Below the pieces are notes generated by a model that saw only the letters and a program-made list of their open reading frames with translations, was not told the DNA's origin and did not search any database. Below are positions 8,431 to 18,425 of a DNA stretch of 64,000 nt, one piece after another. The translations under genes and the position numbers were made by a program. Each line of letters starts with the position of its first letter. Positions within the stretch are counted from its first letter, which is position 1. This stretch comes from Jejuia sp047345485 (GTDB taxonomy: Bacteria; Bacteroidota; Bacteroidia; Flavobacteriales; Flavobacteriaceae). The DNA lies in contig NZ_JBLFEN010000005.1 of NCBI RefSeq assembly GCF_047345485.1, positions 1 to 64,000 of the forward strand, written 5' to 3'.

Positions 8431-8627
8431 ACTATTATAACCCGTTGTGCATTTTGAGGTGAAATAAACAGTGTAATGTCAGTTCGAATGATTTTTTGAC
8501 AAAAATCGTATCGAGAACCAATTCATATTAAAAACTCTAATTCTCGATACAAATTTCACTCATTTCAATCGTGAAATTCACTCGAATTGACAAAATTTTT
8601 TAAAAATGCACAACAGGTTATTATACT
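8431..8627. repeat. inverted-repeat element, MITE-like
   Basis: The outer arms TATAACCCGTTGTGCATTTT (8436-8455) and its near reverse complement (8604-8625) bound about 195 bases. Two inner pairs, TGTCAGTTCGAATGA with TCACTCGAATTGACA and CGTATCGAGAA with TTCTCGATAC, make almost the whole segment foldable into one long cruciform. No ORF. It has the look of a miniature inverted-repeat element between two convergent genes. Confidence 0.7.
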
Positions 8628-8628
8628 A

Positions 8629-8665
8629 AAAAACCCCTGTGTCTTATAATGATACAGGGGTTTTA
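8629..8665. terminator. bidirectional intrinsic terminator between dinB and the GH31 gene
   Basis: The stem AACCCCTGT (8632-8640) pairs with ACAGGGGTT (8654-8662). An A run precedes it and a T run follows, so it can stop both convergent transcripts. Confidence 0.85.
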
Positions 8666-8684
8666 AAATATCTATTCTTATGTA

Positions 8685-11087
8685 TTAACCAACAATATGT
8701 AGTTCTGTAAATTCTTTTTTAAGAACTAGAGAATTATCACCATTAATTTTTAAATCTGTTAATGGGATATCTACATTATCAACTTGCACCTTTTTAATTT
8801 TAAATGGTAAACCATGTAAATTTAATTTAAAGGTTTTATAAGTAGTTACAAATTTACCTGTTTTATGCTGCTGGATAATTAATTCGTTTTTCTTACCTAA
8901 CAAATTAAAGTTACGTAAACTATATCTTCCTTTCATGTAGTCGTACCCATCAGTAGCATCTTCATAAACAGTAGATTGTTCGTTACCTTCAGTGTAATAC
9001 ACATCTAGTATTAGCTCATTAATAACTTTTTCTCCAACATATTGCTGTATAGGATATTTAGGTATAATAGCGCCTTCTTTAACAAAAATTGGCATACTAT
9101 CTAAATCTGCATCAACCCAAATTTCTTGTTTTCCAGTTATTAATTCGTCTGTCCAAAAGTTATACCAATTTCCTCTAGGAACGTACATACGTCTCCCTTT
9201 TTGGTTAGGACCATTTACGGGACATACTAATATTTTTTCGCCAAATATAAACTCATCGTTTCTATAATGCGTTTGAGAGTCTTCTTGATCATAAAGTACT
9301 AGTGACTTTAAGATTGGAATACCTTCTTCAGCATATCTCCAAAATGCAGTGTACAAATACGGTAATAATTGGTATCGTATTTCGATAAACTTACGAACTA
9401 CATTAGTGATAGTATCATCAAAAGCCCAAGGCTCTTGATCGCCATGATCTCCAGAGGAGTGCGTTCTACAAAATGGGTGAAAAATACCTAGTTGTATCCA
9501 ACGTGCATATAATTCGCCATTAGGTTGTTCTGCAAATCCACCGATATCGGACCCAATAAATGAGAATCCAGACATGCACATACGTTGTGCTTGAAGGTTT
9601 GCAATATTTAAATGATCCCAAGTTGCAATATTATCTCCTGTCCAACTAGAGGTATAACGTTGTGTACCAGAATAAGCTGCTCTTGTAATTACAAAAGGAC
9701 GTTTAGGATATGAGAATTTTTTTAAACCTTGATACGTGGCACGTGCCATTTGCATACCGTAAACATTATGTGCTTTTCTATGGCTACAGGGGTTTCCATC
9801 ATAATCGTGTCTTACATCATTTGGAAATGTTTTTCCTGGAACATCCATTACTGCTGGCTCGTTCATATCATTCCAAACACCTTTAACGCCAATATCTTCT
9901 ACTAATTCCTTAAATAAATCCGACCACCAGTCTCTTACTTCAGGATTTGTAAAATCCGGAAAATAACATTCCCCAGGCCAAACTTTTCCTTTCATGTATG
10001 GGCCATCAGCACGTTTACAGAAGTAGTCTTTATCTAAGCCTTCTTTAAATACGGAATAATCCATATCTATTTTTATTCCTGGATCTATTATAACAATAGT
10101 TTTAAAACCATCATCAGCTAGCTCCTTAACCATACGTTTAGGGTTAGGAAAGTGTTCCTTATTCCATGTAAAGCATCTAAACCCATCCATATAATCAATG
10201 TCTAAGTAAATAGCATCACAGGGTATTTGCAACTCTCTAAACTTAGCTGTAATTTCTTTAACGTTTGATTCTGGATAGTAACTCCACTTACACTGGTGGT
10301 AACCTAATGTCCAAAGTGCTGGCATTTCATGTGGTTTACCCGTTAAATCGGTATAATTTGCTACTACTTCAGGCATATCAGGCCCATAAATAAAGTAATA
10401 GTTCATTTCGCCACCGTGTGCCCAAAAACTGGTGATATTTCTGCGTTCTCCACAAAAATCAAAAGCAGAACGAAACGTGTTATCAAAAAAGATACCGTAT
10501 GATTTTTTATGATGCAATGCCGTATAAAAAGGAATAGCTTTATAGATAGGATCTGTATCTCTACCATAAGCGTAAGAATCGGTTACCCAATTTTCAAAAC
10601 GCTTTCCTTTTAAATTGTTGTCTACAGGTTTATCACCAAGGCCGTAGTAACTTTCACCTGGTTGAGCTGTTTTAGACATTTTTACAACATTACCACCATG
10701 CTCGTAACTTTCTTCCCAGTGGAAACCAAGTTCGTCTTCACAGATCAATGTTTTGTCCACAGCATCATATATAGATGTTCTTAAATCTAACTTTGAAATC
10801 TTGCAGATTAGCTTAGATGTTGTAATAATGTAATCTTTTTTATCTTCTGTTACATCTAAATGGTTGTAACCTCTACTTGCATATTTTGTTATGGCATAAG
10901 AAAAATCATTTTCAAAAATACCAGTTGTTGTAAATCTAAATCGTAGGATGCTATCTCTACGAACTGTAACTTCTAGTACAACACCGTTTTCAGCAGTAAA
11001 AGAGAGAACGTTAAGGTTTTTTTCGTATTTAACTATTTTGGAAGGAAATAAGTTCCCTTTATATTCTAATTCGGTATTTAATATCAT
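8685..11087 (-). CDS. glycoside hydrolase family 31 alpha-glucosidase
   Basis: An 800-residue cytosolic GH31 enzyme without a signal peptide. The GH31 signature WNDMNEP (about 402-408) contains the nucleophilic Asp. Also present are DAIYLDIDYMDG, the GDNIATWDHL strand, and SGFSFIGSDIGGF followed by RTHSSGDHGDQEPW near the acid/base region, with a C-terminal beta domain. It likely releases glucose from the non-reducing ends of alpha-glucans. Last of five minus-strand glucan genes, but a terminator-like hairpin at 11309-11345 separates it from glgB, so it may have its own promoter. Confidence 0.92.
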   Translation of the reverse strand: MILNTELEYKGNLFPSKIVKYEKNLNVLSFTAENGVVLEVTVRRDSILRFRFTTTGIFENDFSYAITKYASRGYNHLDVTEDKKDYIITTSKLICKISKLDLRTSIYDAVDKTLICEDELGFHWEESYEHGGNVVKMSKTAQPGESYYGLGDKPVDNNLKGKRFENWVTDSYAYGRDTDPIYKAIPFYTALHHKKSYGIFFDNTFRSAFDFCGERRNITSFWAHGGEMNYYFIYGPDMPEVVANYTDLTGKPHEMPALWTLGYHQCKWSYYPESNVKEITAKFRELQIPCDAIYLDIDYMDGFRCFTWNKEHFPNPKRMVKELADDGFKTIVIIDPGIKIDMDYSVFKEGLDKDYFCKRADGPYMKGKVWPGECYFPDFTNPEVRDWWSDLFKELVEDIGVKGVWNDMNEPAVMDVPGKTFPNDVRHDYDGNPCSHRKAHNVYGMQMARATYQGLKKFSYPKRPFVITRAAYSGTQRYTSSWTGDNIATWDHLNIANLQAQRMCMSGFSFIGSDIGGFAEQPNGELYARWIQLGIFHPFCRTHSSGDHGDQEPWAFDDTITNVVRKFIEIRYQLLPYLYTAFWRYAEEGIPILKSLVLYDQEDSQTHYRNDEFIFGEKILVCPVNGPNQKGRRMYVPRGNWYNFWTDELITGKQEIWVDADLDSMPIFVKEGAIIPKYPIQQYVGEKVINELILDVYYTEGNEQSTVYEDATDGYDYMKGRYSLRNFNLLGKKNELIIQQHKTGKFVTTYKTFKLNLHGLPFKIKKVQVDNVDIPLTDLKINGDNSLVLKKEFTELHIVG

Positions 11088-11308
11088 GTAAACAGGTATT
11101 AAAATTAATGAACGAAATTACTAAATTTTAAATGTTTAGGTACTTTCTTTTTTATAAAAAAAGGGTTAATTACTTGGACATAACTTAATAATGGCTCCTT
11201 TAAATTACCAAGTTGTTAAGAATGTGTAAAACAGCAGTGTTTTTTGATTTTAAGCAAAAAAACTTTCAAAATATTAAGTAGAATTTACTGACTTTCAGAG
11301 TATTTAAT

Positions 11309-11345
11309 AAAAAATGCGCAGTACTAATTTATTGCGCATTTCTAT
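11309..11345 (-). terminator. intrinsic terminator after glgB
   Basis: On the minus strand AAATGCGCA pairs with TGCGCATTT across an 11-base loop, followed by a T-rich run. It lies 17 bases beyond the glgB stop and in front of the GH31 gene. The 11088-11308 remainder shows no clear promoter box. Confidence 0.75.
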
Positions 11346-11361
11346 TAAAATAATATTATTT

Positions 11362-13269
11362 CTATTTAAATTTAAAAACTGTAATTGCCAATGGCGGCAG
11401 TATAATTTCTGCTGAATATGCTTTGCCATTCCAGATTTCTTTTTTGATAGTAATTTGCTTTTTATTTGCAATACCGCTACCACCAAATTCTTTAGCATCT
11501 CCATTAAAAATTTCAACTAGTTTACCTTTAAATGGTACACCAATTTTATAATTTTTTCTAATGGAAGGCGTTAAATTACATACAACAACAACACTTTCTT
11601 CTTCATTGTAACCTTTTCGTATATATGAAATTACACAATTTTCATGATCGTCGTGACTAATCCACTCAAAACCATCGTTACTAAACCCTTTTTCGTAAAG
11701 TGCAGGTGTAGATGTATAAAGTTTATTTAAATGTTTGAAGTAATTTTGAGCATCTTGATGAGGCTTAAATTCTAACAGATTCCAGTCTAAACTCCCTTGG
11801 AAATCCCATTCATTATATTGTCCAAATTCACTTCCCATAAACAATAGTTTAGTTCCTGGATGTGTAAACATATATCCATATAATAATCTCAAGTTTGCAA
11901 AACGTTGCCATTCATCTCCTGGCATTCTTCCTAAAATAGAATTTTTACCATATACAACCTCATCGTGTGATAGAGGTAACATAAAGTTTTCGGTGAATGC
12001 ATATGCTAAACTAAAGGTAATTTCATTATGGTGGTATTTTCTGTATACTGGATCTTTTGCAAAATATTCTAAGGTATCGTGCATCCAACCCATCATCCAT
12101 TTCATACCAAAACCTAAGCCTCCTAAAAAGGTTGGCTTTGATACCATTGGAAAAGCTGTAGATTCTTCTGCTATAGTTTGCACATCTGGAAAAGAGGCAT
12201 AAATTTCTTCGTTTAATTCTTTTAAAAAACTAATTACAGCAAGGTTTTCTCTACCTCCATACATATTTGGTTCCCACTCTCCATCTTCTCTAGAATAATC
12301 TAAAAATAACATTGAGGCAACAGCATCAACTCGTAAGCCATCGGCATGATATTGATCCATCCAAAACACGGCATTACTTATTAAAAATGAGCGTACTTCA
12401 TTACGTTCATAATTAAAAATTAAACTTTTCCAATCTTGATGATAACCTTTTCGTTTATCAGGGTGCTCGTAAAGATTTGAACCATCAAAAAACCCAAGTC
12501 CATGAGCATCTTCAGGAAAGTGAGACGGTACCCAATCTAAAATAATTCCTATATCATTTTGGTGTAATTTATCCACTAAATATTTAAACTCTTCTGGATA
12601 GCCATAACGTGATGTTGGCGCAAAATAGCCTGTTAGTTGATATCCCCAAGAAGGATCATACGGAAACTCCATAATAGGCATTAACTCAACATGGGTAAAG
12701 TTCATCTCTTTTACATAAGTCACCAAATCATCGGCCAACTCATAATAAGACATAAATCTGTTTTCCTCAACATTTTTTTTCCAAGACCCTAAGTGCACTT
12801 CGTAAACAGAATACGGTGCATCTATAGCATTATTTTTCTTCCGTTTTTTCATCCACTTGGTGTCCTTCCATTTGTAAGTATCATCCCAAACAATGGACGC
12901 GGTTTTTGGTGGATGCTCGCAACGTCTTGCGTAAGGGTCTGCCTTTTCTGTTTTTATATCATTATTATTACTTTGTATTTTATATTTGTAAACAGCACCT
13001 TTTTCAACCATAGGTATAAAGCCTTCCCAAATACCACTAGAATCCCAACGCACATTAAGTTGGTGCTCACCTTCCATCCAATAATTAAAATCTCCTATTA
13101 CAGAAACTTGTTTAGCAGTAGGTGCCCAAACAGCAAAATATACACCATCTATACCATCAACGGTAACAAGGTGTGATCCGAATTTTTCATAAAGTCTAAA
13201 ATGTTTTCCAGCTTTAAATAAATTAATATCGAATTCTGTGAATAAACTGTGCGGTTTAACGTGTGCCAT
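11362..13269 (-). CDS. glgB: 1,4-alpha-glucan branching enzyme
   Basis: A 635-residue GH13 enzyme that forms alpha-1,6 branches in glycogen-like glucan. An N-terminal CBM48-type domain (about 1-130, with VWAPTAKQVSVIGDFNYW) precedes the catalytic barrel: ELMPIMEFPYDPSWGYQ, DGLRVDAVASMLFLDY (nucleophile Asp near 311), TIAEEST (acid/base Glu) and LPLSHDEVVYGK. Length fits the shorter GlgB class. It lies downstream of glgE with 63 bases between, in a glgM-glgC-glgE-glgB order that matches the maltose-1-phosphate route. Confidence 0.95.
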   Translation of the reverse strand: MAHVKPHSLFTEFDINLFKAGKHFRLYEKFGSHLVTVDGIDGVYFAVWAPTAKQVSVIGDFNYWMEGEHQLNVRWDSSGIWEGFIPMVEKGAVYKYKIQSNNNDIKTEKADPYARRCEHPPKTASIVWDDTYKWKDTKWMKKRKKNNAIDAPYSVYEVHLGSWKKNVEENRFMSYYELADDLVTYVKEMNFTHVELMPIMEFPYDPSWGYQLTGYFAPTSRYGYPEEFKYLVDKLHQNDIGIILDWVPSHFPEDAHGLGFFDGSNLYEHPDKRKGYHQDWKSLIFNYERNEVRSFLISNAVFWMDQYHADGLRVDAVASMLFLDYSREDGEWEPNMYGGRENLAVISFLKELNEEIYASFPDVQTIAEESTAFPMVSKPTFLGGLGFGMKWMMGWMHDTLEYFAKDPVYRKYHHNEITFSLAYAFTENFMLPLSHDEVVYGKNSILGRMPGDEWQRFANLRLLYGYMFTHPGTKLLFMGSEFGQYNEWDFQGSLDWNLLEFKPHQDAQNYFKHLNKLYTSTPALYEKGFSNDGFEWISHDDHENCVISYIRKGYNEEESVVVVCNLTPSIRKNYKIGVPFKGKLVEIFNGDAKEFGGSGIANKKQITIKKEIWNGKAYSAEIILPPLAITVFKFK

Positions 13270-13332
13270 AGTTAGTGTTAGTTATTTACTTTCCTTTTTA
13301 AAGAAATTATCGTCTTTTGCAGACAATACTTG

Positions 13333-15273
13333 TTATTTATTTATGTTAAAAATATGAAATGGTAATGTTGGGTGTAACTCTACAAAATTCCACTCCTTAT
13401 CCCAATTGTAACGATTATCAGTAATTAAATCATGCATTTCTAAGTGGTGTCCTGCATGAACACTTAACTCATTTAAAGGCAGTTGTACTGAGCCTTGTTG
13501 AGAATTGTGATGATCTAAACTTATCACTACAAAAATATGATTGGTTTTGGCATCGTTCCATTTATAAAACGCAATTAAATTATCATTTTCAACATAACAA
13601 AATTTAATATTATTTGTTTGCTGAAGCGCTTCATTATGATGTCTTATATAATTAATTTTACTAATTACTGTGATGAGTTTATTTTTGATATCCCAATCAT
13701 AATTTACAATTTGAAACTTTTCGGAATTTAAATACTCCTCTTTACCCAATAAAGAGTCTGAGAGCATATACTCAAAAACAGGCCCGTAAATACCAATACT
13801 TGAGCTTAAAGTTGCTGCTAATACATAACGCTGTATGTGTTTAGATTCTCCTGTATTTTGTAAATGAAACGGATTAATATCTGGAGTATTTGGCCAAAAA
13901 TTAGGTTGCATATACTCTTTTAGTTCGGTTTTAGTTAATTCCTCTACATACTCAATTAATTCGTGTTTATTATTACGCCACGTAAAATATGTATAGGATT
14001 GTGTATAACCCTGTTTTGCTAGTTGTTGCATTACCTTAGGCGCCGTAAACGCTTCTGCTAAAAAGATTACGTTTGGGTGCTTTTCTTTTACTTTTGAAAT
14101 AATCCAACTCCAAAAATAAAAAGGTTTGGTATGCGGATTATCTACTCTAAATATTTCGATACCACAATCTATCCAGTGCAATAATACATCTAAACATTCA
14201 TTCCACAGTGCTTTGTAATCTTCGCTTTCCCAATATATAGGTAAAATATCTTGGTATTTTTTAGGCGGATTTTCAGCATATTGTACCGTACCATCTGGTC
14301 GCCATTTAAACCATTTAGGATGTGTTTTTACCCACGGATGGTCTGGTGCTGCTTGTAACGCATAATCCATAGCAATTTCCATACCCTGCACTTTGGCCTC
14401 ATTTACCAAATCTTTAAAATCTTCAAGACTTCCCAATTGTGGATGAATGGCTTTATGGCCACCGTGTTGCGAACCTACGCCCCATGTAGAGCCAACATCA
14501 CCATCTTTAGCTTCGGTTGTATTATTTTTTCCTTTACGATTTACTTCTCCGATAGGATGAATAGGGGGCAGATACACTACATCGAACCCCATGTTTTTAA
14601 TACGAGGCAAAAGTGTTATACAGTCTTTAAAAGTACCGTGAACTCCTTGTTCTTTTGAAGCAGATCGTGGAAAAAACTCATACCACGTGCTAAATCTCGC
14701 TTTTTTTCTATCTACGTATACCTTGTATGCATTTGAAGTATTTTCGAGAATTTTTACGGGATTATTATAAAAAATATCATGAAGTTTGTCTGAAACTGCT
14801 TCGTTTATAGCTTCACCATACGCATCTTCATTTTTAAAAATGATTTCAAGATGTTTTAAATATGCTTTATCTTCTTTTGAAATACCTTTTTTTAGTAATT
14901 GACTAATATACTCTGCACCCTCAAGTAATTCAGAACGTACATATTGTCCATCTTCAATTTTTCTTATGGTTCCATGCTGCCAATTTAATGCATAATCTAC
15001 CCAAGCTTCAACTTTATAAGTGTAAAATCCTTGTTTTTTTACTGTAAAAACGGCTTGCCATTCGTTATTAAAATCTAATGACATTCTAGTCTCAGTCCAT
15101 TTTTTTTCATTGTCGTGCTTACATAAAACAGAGGCACTTAAAACATCATGTCCGTCGGATAAAATAAAAGCTCTAATATTAACAACTTCGTTTACTACTC
15201 GTTTTATATAAAATTCACCACAATTTACACTTGGCGACACATGATCTATTACAACTCGTTTTTGGTTTTGCAT
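13333..15273 (-). CDS. glgE: alpha-1,4-glucan:maltose-1-phosphate maltosyltransferase
   Basis: A 646-residue GH13_3 enzyme that extends alpha-1,4-glucan with maltose units from maltose-1-phosphate. Diagnostic segments are PPIHPIGEVNRKGKNN (about 236-251), FRVDNPHTKPFYFW with the nucleophilic Asp, and FLAEAFTAP with the acid/base Glu, closely resembling mycobacterial GlgE (family knowledge). An N-terminal beta domain (about 1-115) also fits GlgE. Its presence, with a GlgM-like gene in the same operon, says that glucan is built from maltosyl units here. No TreS or maltokinase gene is present in the window. Confidence 0.95.
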   Translation of the reverse strand: MQNQKRVVIDHVSPSVNCGEFYIKRVVNEVVNIRAFILSDGHDVLSASVLCKHDNEKKWTETRMSLDFNNEWQAVFTVKKQGFYTYKVEAWVDYALNWQHGTIRKIEDGQYVRSELLEGAEYISQLLKKGISKEDKAYLKHLEIIFKNEDAYGEAINEAVSDKLHDIFYNNPVKILENTSNAYKVYVDRKKARFSTWYEFFPRSASKEQGVHGTFKDCITLLPRIKNMGFDVVYLPPIHPIGEVNRKGKNNTTEAKDGDVGSTWGVGSQHGGHKAIHPQLGSLEDFKDLVNEAKVQGMEIAMDYALQAAPDHPWVKTHPKWFKWRPDGTVQYAENPPKKYQDILPIYWESEDYKALWNECLDVLLHWIDCGIEIFRVDNPHTKPFYFWSWIISKVKEKHPNVIFLAEAFTAPKVMQQLAKQGYTQSYTYFTWRNNKHELIEYVEELTKTELKEYMQPNFWPNTPDINPFHLQNTGESKHIQRYVLAATLSSSIGIYGPVFEYMLSDSLLGKEEYLNSEKFQIVNYDWDIKNKLITVISKINYIRHHNEALQQTNNIKFCYVENDNLIAFYKWNDAKTNHIFVVISLDHHNSQQGSVQLPLNELSVHAGHHLEMHDLITDNRYNWDKEWNFVELHPTLPFHIFNINK

Positions 15274-15305
15274 TTCTATTAATTATAAAAAAATAAGGTT
15301 ATGTT

Positions 15306-16571
15306 TTAAATTATAGTGCCTTTAGGAATAGTTGCTCCGTTTTTAACAACAACAATACCATCTCTTACACAATACGTATCCGTTTCAGAGTCTTCTAAAT
15401 GCGCACCACCTTTTATTCTAACATCATCACCAATACGACAGTTTTTATCTAGAATACAGTTTTTTATAAAACAGCGCTCTCCAATACCCATTAAATTTTC
15501 AATTTTGTTGTTTTGCATATCTTCTAGGGATTCGTAGTAATCTGCTCCCATCATATATGTATTAATTACGGTAGATTCTTTTCCTATTCTAGAACGAATA
15601 CCAATAACTGATTTTTCAATTTTTGAGGCACTAATAATACAGCCTTCTGAGACTACAGCTCTATCTAAAGCAGTTCCAGCTATTTTTGTGGTGGGTAGCA
15701 TTCTAGCATGTGTGTAAATTCGCTTATCTCTATTGTATAAATCAAATTTAGGAATATCATCAGTCAATCCTAAATTGGCTTCAAAAAAGGATTCTATAGT
15801 TCCTATATCTGTCCAATACCCTTCATACTGATAACTCAGTGTTTTGTGAGAATCAATAGATTGTGGGATAATTTCTTTTCCAAAATCAATGGTATCAGGA
15901 TTTTTCATTAATTCTACCAATAACTCTCTATTAAATACATAAATACCCATAGAAGCTAGATAATTACGTCCTTGAGACTTCATTTCACTACTTACCTCAG
16001 ATGTCCAATCTGGTAATAAGCTAGAATCTGGTTTTTCTACAAACGAGGTAATAATATTTTCGTCATTGGCTTTTAATATTCCAAAACCAGTAGCATCTTT
16101 GGCATTAACAGGAATAGTTGCAATAGAAATTTCAGCACCACTTTCTTCATGTGCTTCAATCATTTTATCATAGTCCATTTGATACAATTGGTCTCCAGAT
16201 AATATCAGTGCATATTCAAAATCATGTTGTAAAAAATGGTGCATACTTTGCCTTACTGCATCTGCTGTTCCTTGAAACCAAGTTTTACTTTCTGGAGTTT
16301 GTTCTGCAGCTAATACATCAACAAAGGCACTACTAAAAAAACTAAAATGATAGGTGTTTTTAATATGTTTATTTAAACCTGCAGAATTAAATTGTGTTAA
16401 TACAAAAATACGTTTGATGTCTGCATTTATACAGTTTGAAATAGGAATATCTACCAATCTGTATTTTCCTGCTATGGATACTGCTGGCTTAGAGCGTCGG
16501 TCTGTTAAAGGATATAGTCTAGACCCTTGACCTCCACCGAGTACAATAGATAAAACTTTGTTATTAATCAT
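15306..16571 (-). CDS. glgC: glucose-1-phosphate adenylyltransferase
   Basis: A 421-residue ADP-glucose pyrophosphorylase. The nucleotidyltransferase domain begins with the signature LGGGQGSRLYPLTDRRSKPAV (split by the Gly loop, about 11-31). Later come YALILSGDQLYQMDY, SFVEKP and YEGYWTDIGTIESFFEAN. The C-terminal left-handed beta-helix repeats carry the allosteric region. Supplies ADP-glucose to the GlgM-like enzyme encoded just upstream, 26 bases away. Confidence 0.96.
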   Translation of the reverse strand: MINNKVLSIVLGGGQGSRLYPLTDRRSKPAVSIAGKYRLVDIPISNCINADIKRIFVLTQFNSAGLNKHIKNTYHFSFFSSAFVDVLAAEQTPESKTWFQGTADAVRQSMHHFLQHDFEYALILSGDQLYQMDYDKMIEAHEESGAEISIATIPVNAKDATGFGILKANDENIITSFVEKPDSSLLPDWTSEVSSEMKSQGRNYLASMGIYVFNRELLVELMKNPDTIDFGKEIIPQSIDSHKTLSYQYEGYWTDIGTIESFFEANLGLTDDIPKFDLYNRDKRIYTHARMLPTTKIAGTALDRAVVSEGCIISASKIEKSVIGIRSRIGKESTVINTYMMGADYYESLEDMQNNKIENLMGIGERCFIKNCILDKNCRIGDDVRIKGGAHLEDSETDTYCVRDGIVVVKNGATIPKGTII

Positions 16572-16597
16572 ATTACATTAGTTATTTAGTTGAATTT

Positions 16598-17800
16598 TTA
16601 TAGTAGTGATTTGTAAAGCGCTTCTGTTTGTTTAGCAATGGCTATCCAATCAAAATAATCTTCCACACGTTTTCTTCCTTTTGTAGCCATAGATGTTCTT
16701 AAAACTTTATCAGCAATTACTGTATTAACACCGTTTGCTAAATCTCTAGAAAATTTATCAGGATCTATAGGTTCAAAAGGCGCTTCATTTTGTTGTTCTA
16801 GCGGCACCAAAACACCTGTTTCACCATCTACAACAACCTCCTTTATACCTCCTACAGCACTAGCTACAACGGCTGTATTACATGCCATGGCTTCAATATT
16901 TATAATTCCAAAAGGTTCATAAATAGAAGGGCAACAAAACACATCAGCATGAGAATACAGTTGAATGATTTCTTCTTTAGTTACCATTTTATCAATCCAA
17001 ATTACATTATCTCTTGTTTTCTGAACTTCGGTTACGGCAGCTTTCATTTCTTCACCAATTTCTTTTGTGTCTGGCGCACCAGCACAAAGTACTATTTGTG
17101 TGTCTTGGTCTATATATTTTATAGCATTTACTAAATGTATAATACCTTTTTGCCTTGTAATTCTACCAACAAAAAGTACATAGGGTTTAGCTTTATCAAT
17201 ACCATATGTATCTAAAGTTGCAGTTTCTGAGGTTTGTATGTACTGCTGAAGGTTTATACCATTATAAATTACCTTAACCTTATCCTCGTCTACATTAAAA
17301 TGTTTTATAACATCCTCTTTTGTTTCTTTAGACACCGCAATTAAAGCATCAGCCATTTCAATTGCTGTTTTTTCTACCCAAGAAGATGCATCATAACCTC
17401 TACCTAACTGTTCTCGTTTCCAAGGTCTTAAAGGCTCTAAAGAATGTGTTGTTATTACTAGAGGTGTACCATAACATAGTTTTGATATAATTCCTGCAAA
17501 ATGAGCATACCAAGTGTGGCAATGTACTACATCTGCATCAACAGCATCTGCATTCATATGCAAGCCAGTAGTTAGTGTTTTAAATACTGACTTTAATTTA
17601 TCATCTGCATTTTCAAAAACACCATCTTCAAAAGGAAATCCTTTTACACTTAAACTAGCGTTTTTTGAATCTTGATCTCCAAAACATCTTACATCTAAAT
17701 CCATCAATTTTGATAGCTCATCTGCTAAATATTCAACATGTACACCAGCACCACCATAAACATAAGGCGGAAATTCTCTTGTATAAAAAAGTGCTTTCAT
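16598..17800 (-). CDS. glgM: GT4 glycogen/maltose-1-phosphate synthase (GlgM-like)
   Basis: A 400-residue GT-B glycosyltransferase that starts MKALFYTREFPPYVYGGAGV, close to the actinobacterial GlgA/GlgM type rather than the longer E. coli GT5 GlgA (about 477 residues, family knowledge). HCHTWYAHF, VGRITRQKG and the E-x7-E donor motif (PSIYEPFGIINIEAMA, about 291-306) are visible. In mycobacteria this enzyme makes maltose-1-phosphate from ADP-glucose and glucose-1-phosphate, the GlgE substrate; the operon supports the same role. First gene of the glg operon. Direct glucan elongation is the alternative. Confidence 0.85.
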   Translation of the reverse strand: MKALFYTREFPPYVYGGAGVHVEYLADELSKLMDLDVRCFGDQDSKNASLSVKGFPFEDGVFENADDKLKSVFKTLTTGLHMNADAVDADVVHCHTWYAHFAGIISKLCYGTPLVITTHSLEPLRPWKREQLGRGYDASSWVEKTAIEMADALIAVSKETKEDVIKHFNVDEDKVKVIYNGINLQQYIQTSETATLDTYGIDKAKPYVLFVGRITRQKGIIHLVNAIKYIDQDTQIVLCAGAPDTKEIGEEMKAAVTEVQKTRDNVIWIDKMVTKEEIIQLYSHADVFCCPSIYEPFGIINIEAMACNTAVVASAVGGIKEVVVDGETGVLVPLEQQNEAPFEPIDPDKFSRDLANGVNTVIADKVLRTSMATKGRKRVEDYFDWIAIAKQTEALYKSLL

Positions 17801-18425
17801 ATAAAATTATCTGTCTATTTCTAATTAAAATTCACATAAAAAAAGGCATTTAAAATACGTATAACACCTTTTTTCAACATTACTTTTAAAAATTATTAAT
17901 TCATTTTTAGAATATTGTAATCATTTGAGATATAACAAAGTATCGCTTAAAAAATGCGAAATTGTTAATAACAATTTTTACGTATTTAAACCAAAACTTA
18001 AAACTAAAAGGAAAATTAAACTTAGTATTTTTAGGGCATACAACTGTTTCTTACAAATACTGTAAAGACAGAAATGTAAATTACAAAATAAATTATTAAC
18101 AATTAGAAGGCTAATTATTTTTACAGAAAAAAGAGTGTTTTTAAATTAAAAAGAAATTATTAATAAAAATTTTGATACAAAAGTTAAAAGTATTACAGAT
18201 TATTAGCGGTTTATTTCAAATTGATGAATAAAATGAAAACAGATTTGATAAATGCTAAGACTTATCCAAAATATAGCCATATAACGTGTAGCTATAACGT
18301 CGTTTCTTAAAGCTTTTACTGCTTCTGTAGAAATAATTTTTCGTACTCCTGCGAAGGCAGTAATGTTTAATATCGCTTAAATTATATACAAAACGCTATG
18401 AAATTGCAGTCTTAGTAGTATTGAA
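17801..18425. other. intergenic region upstream of glgM
   Basis: This 625-base AT-rich stretch has no intact ORF. It should contain the promoter of the leftward glg operon, but I find no clean TAnnTTTG box. The part next to lepA (about 18284-18341) is a decayed copy of lepA sequence. Confidence 0.6.
18284..18341 (-). pseudogene. decayed fragment of a lepA copy
   Basis: About 54 bases (18290-18336 and flanks) align without gaps to the lepA segment around 18562-18615 at roughly 85% identity by eye. Reverse translated it reads KIISTEAVKALRNDV.A..Y, against KIISRETVKALRKDVTAKCY in intact LepA. It lies about 90 bases beyond the lepA stop in the same orientation, so it looks like the worn remnant of a partial tandem duplication. 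Flanking sequence on either side is not lepA-like. Confidence 0.7.
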
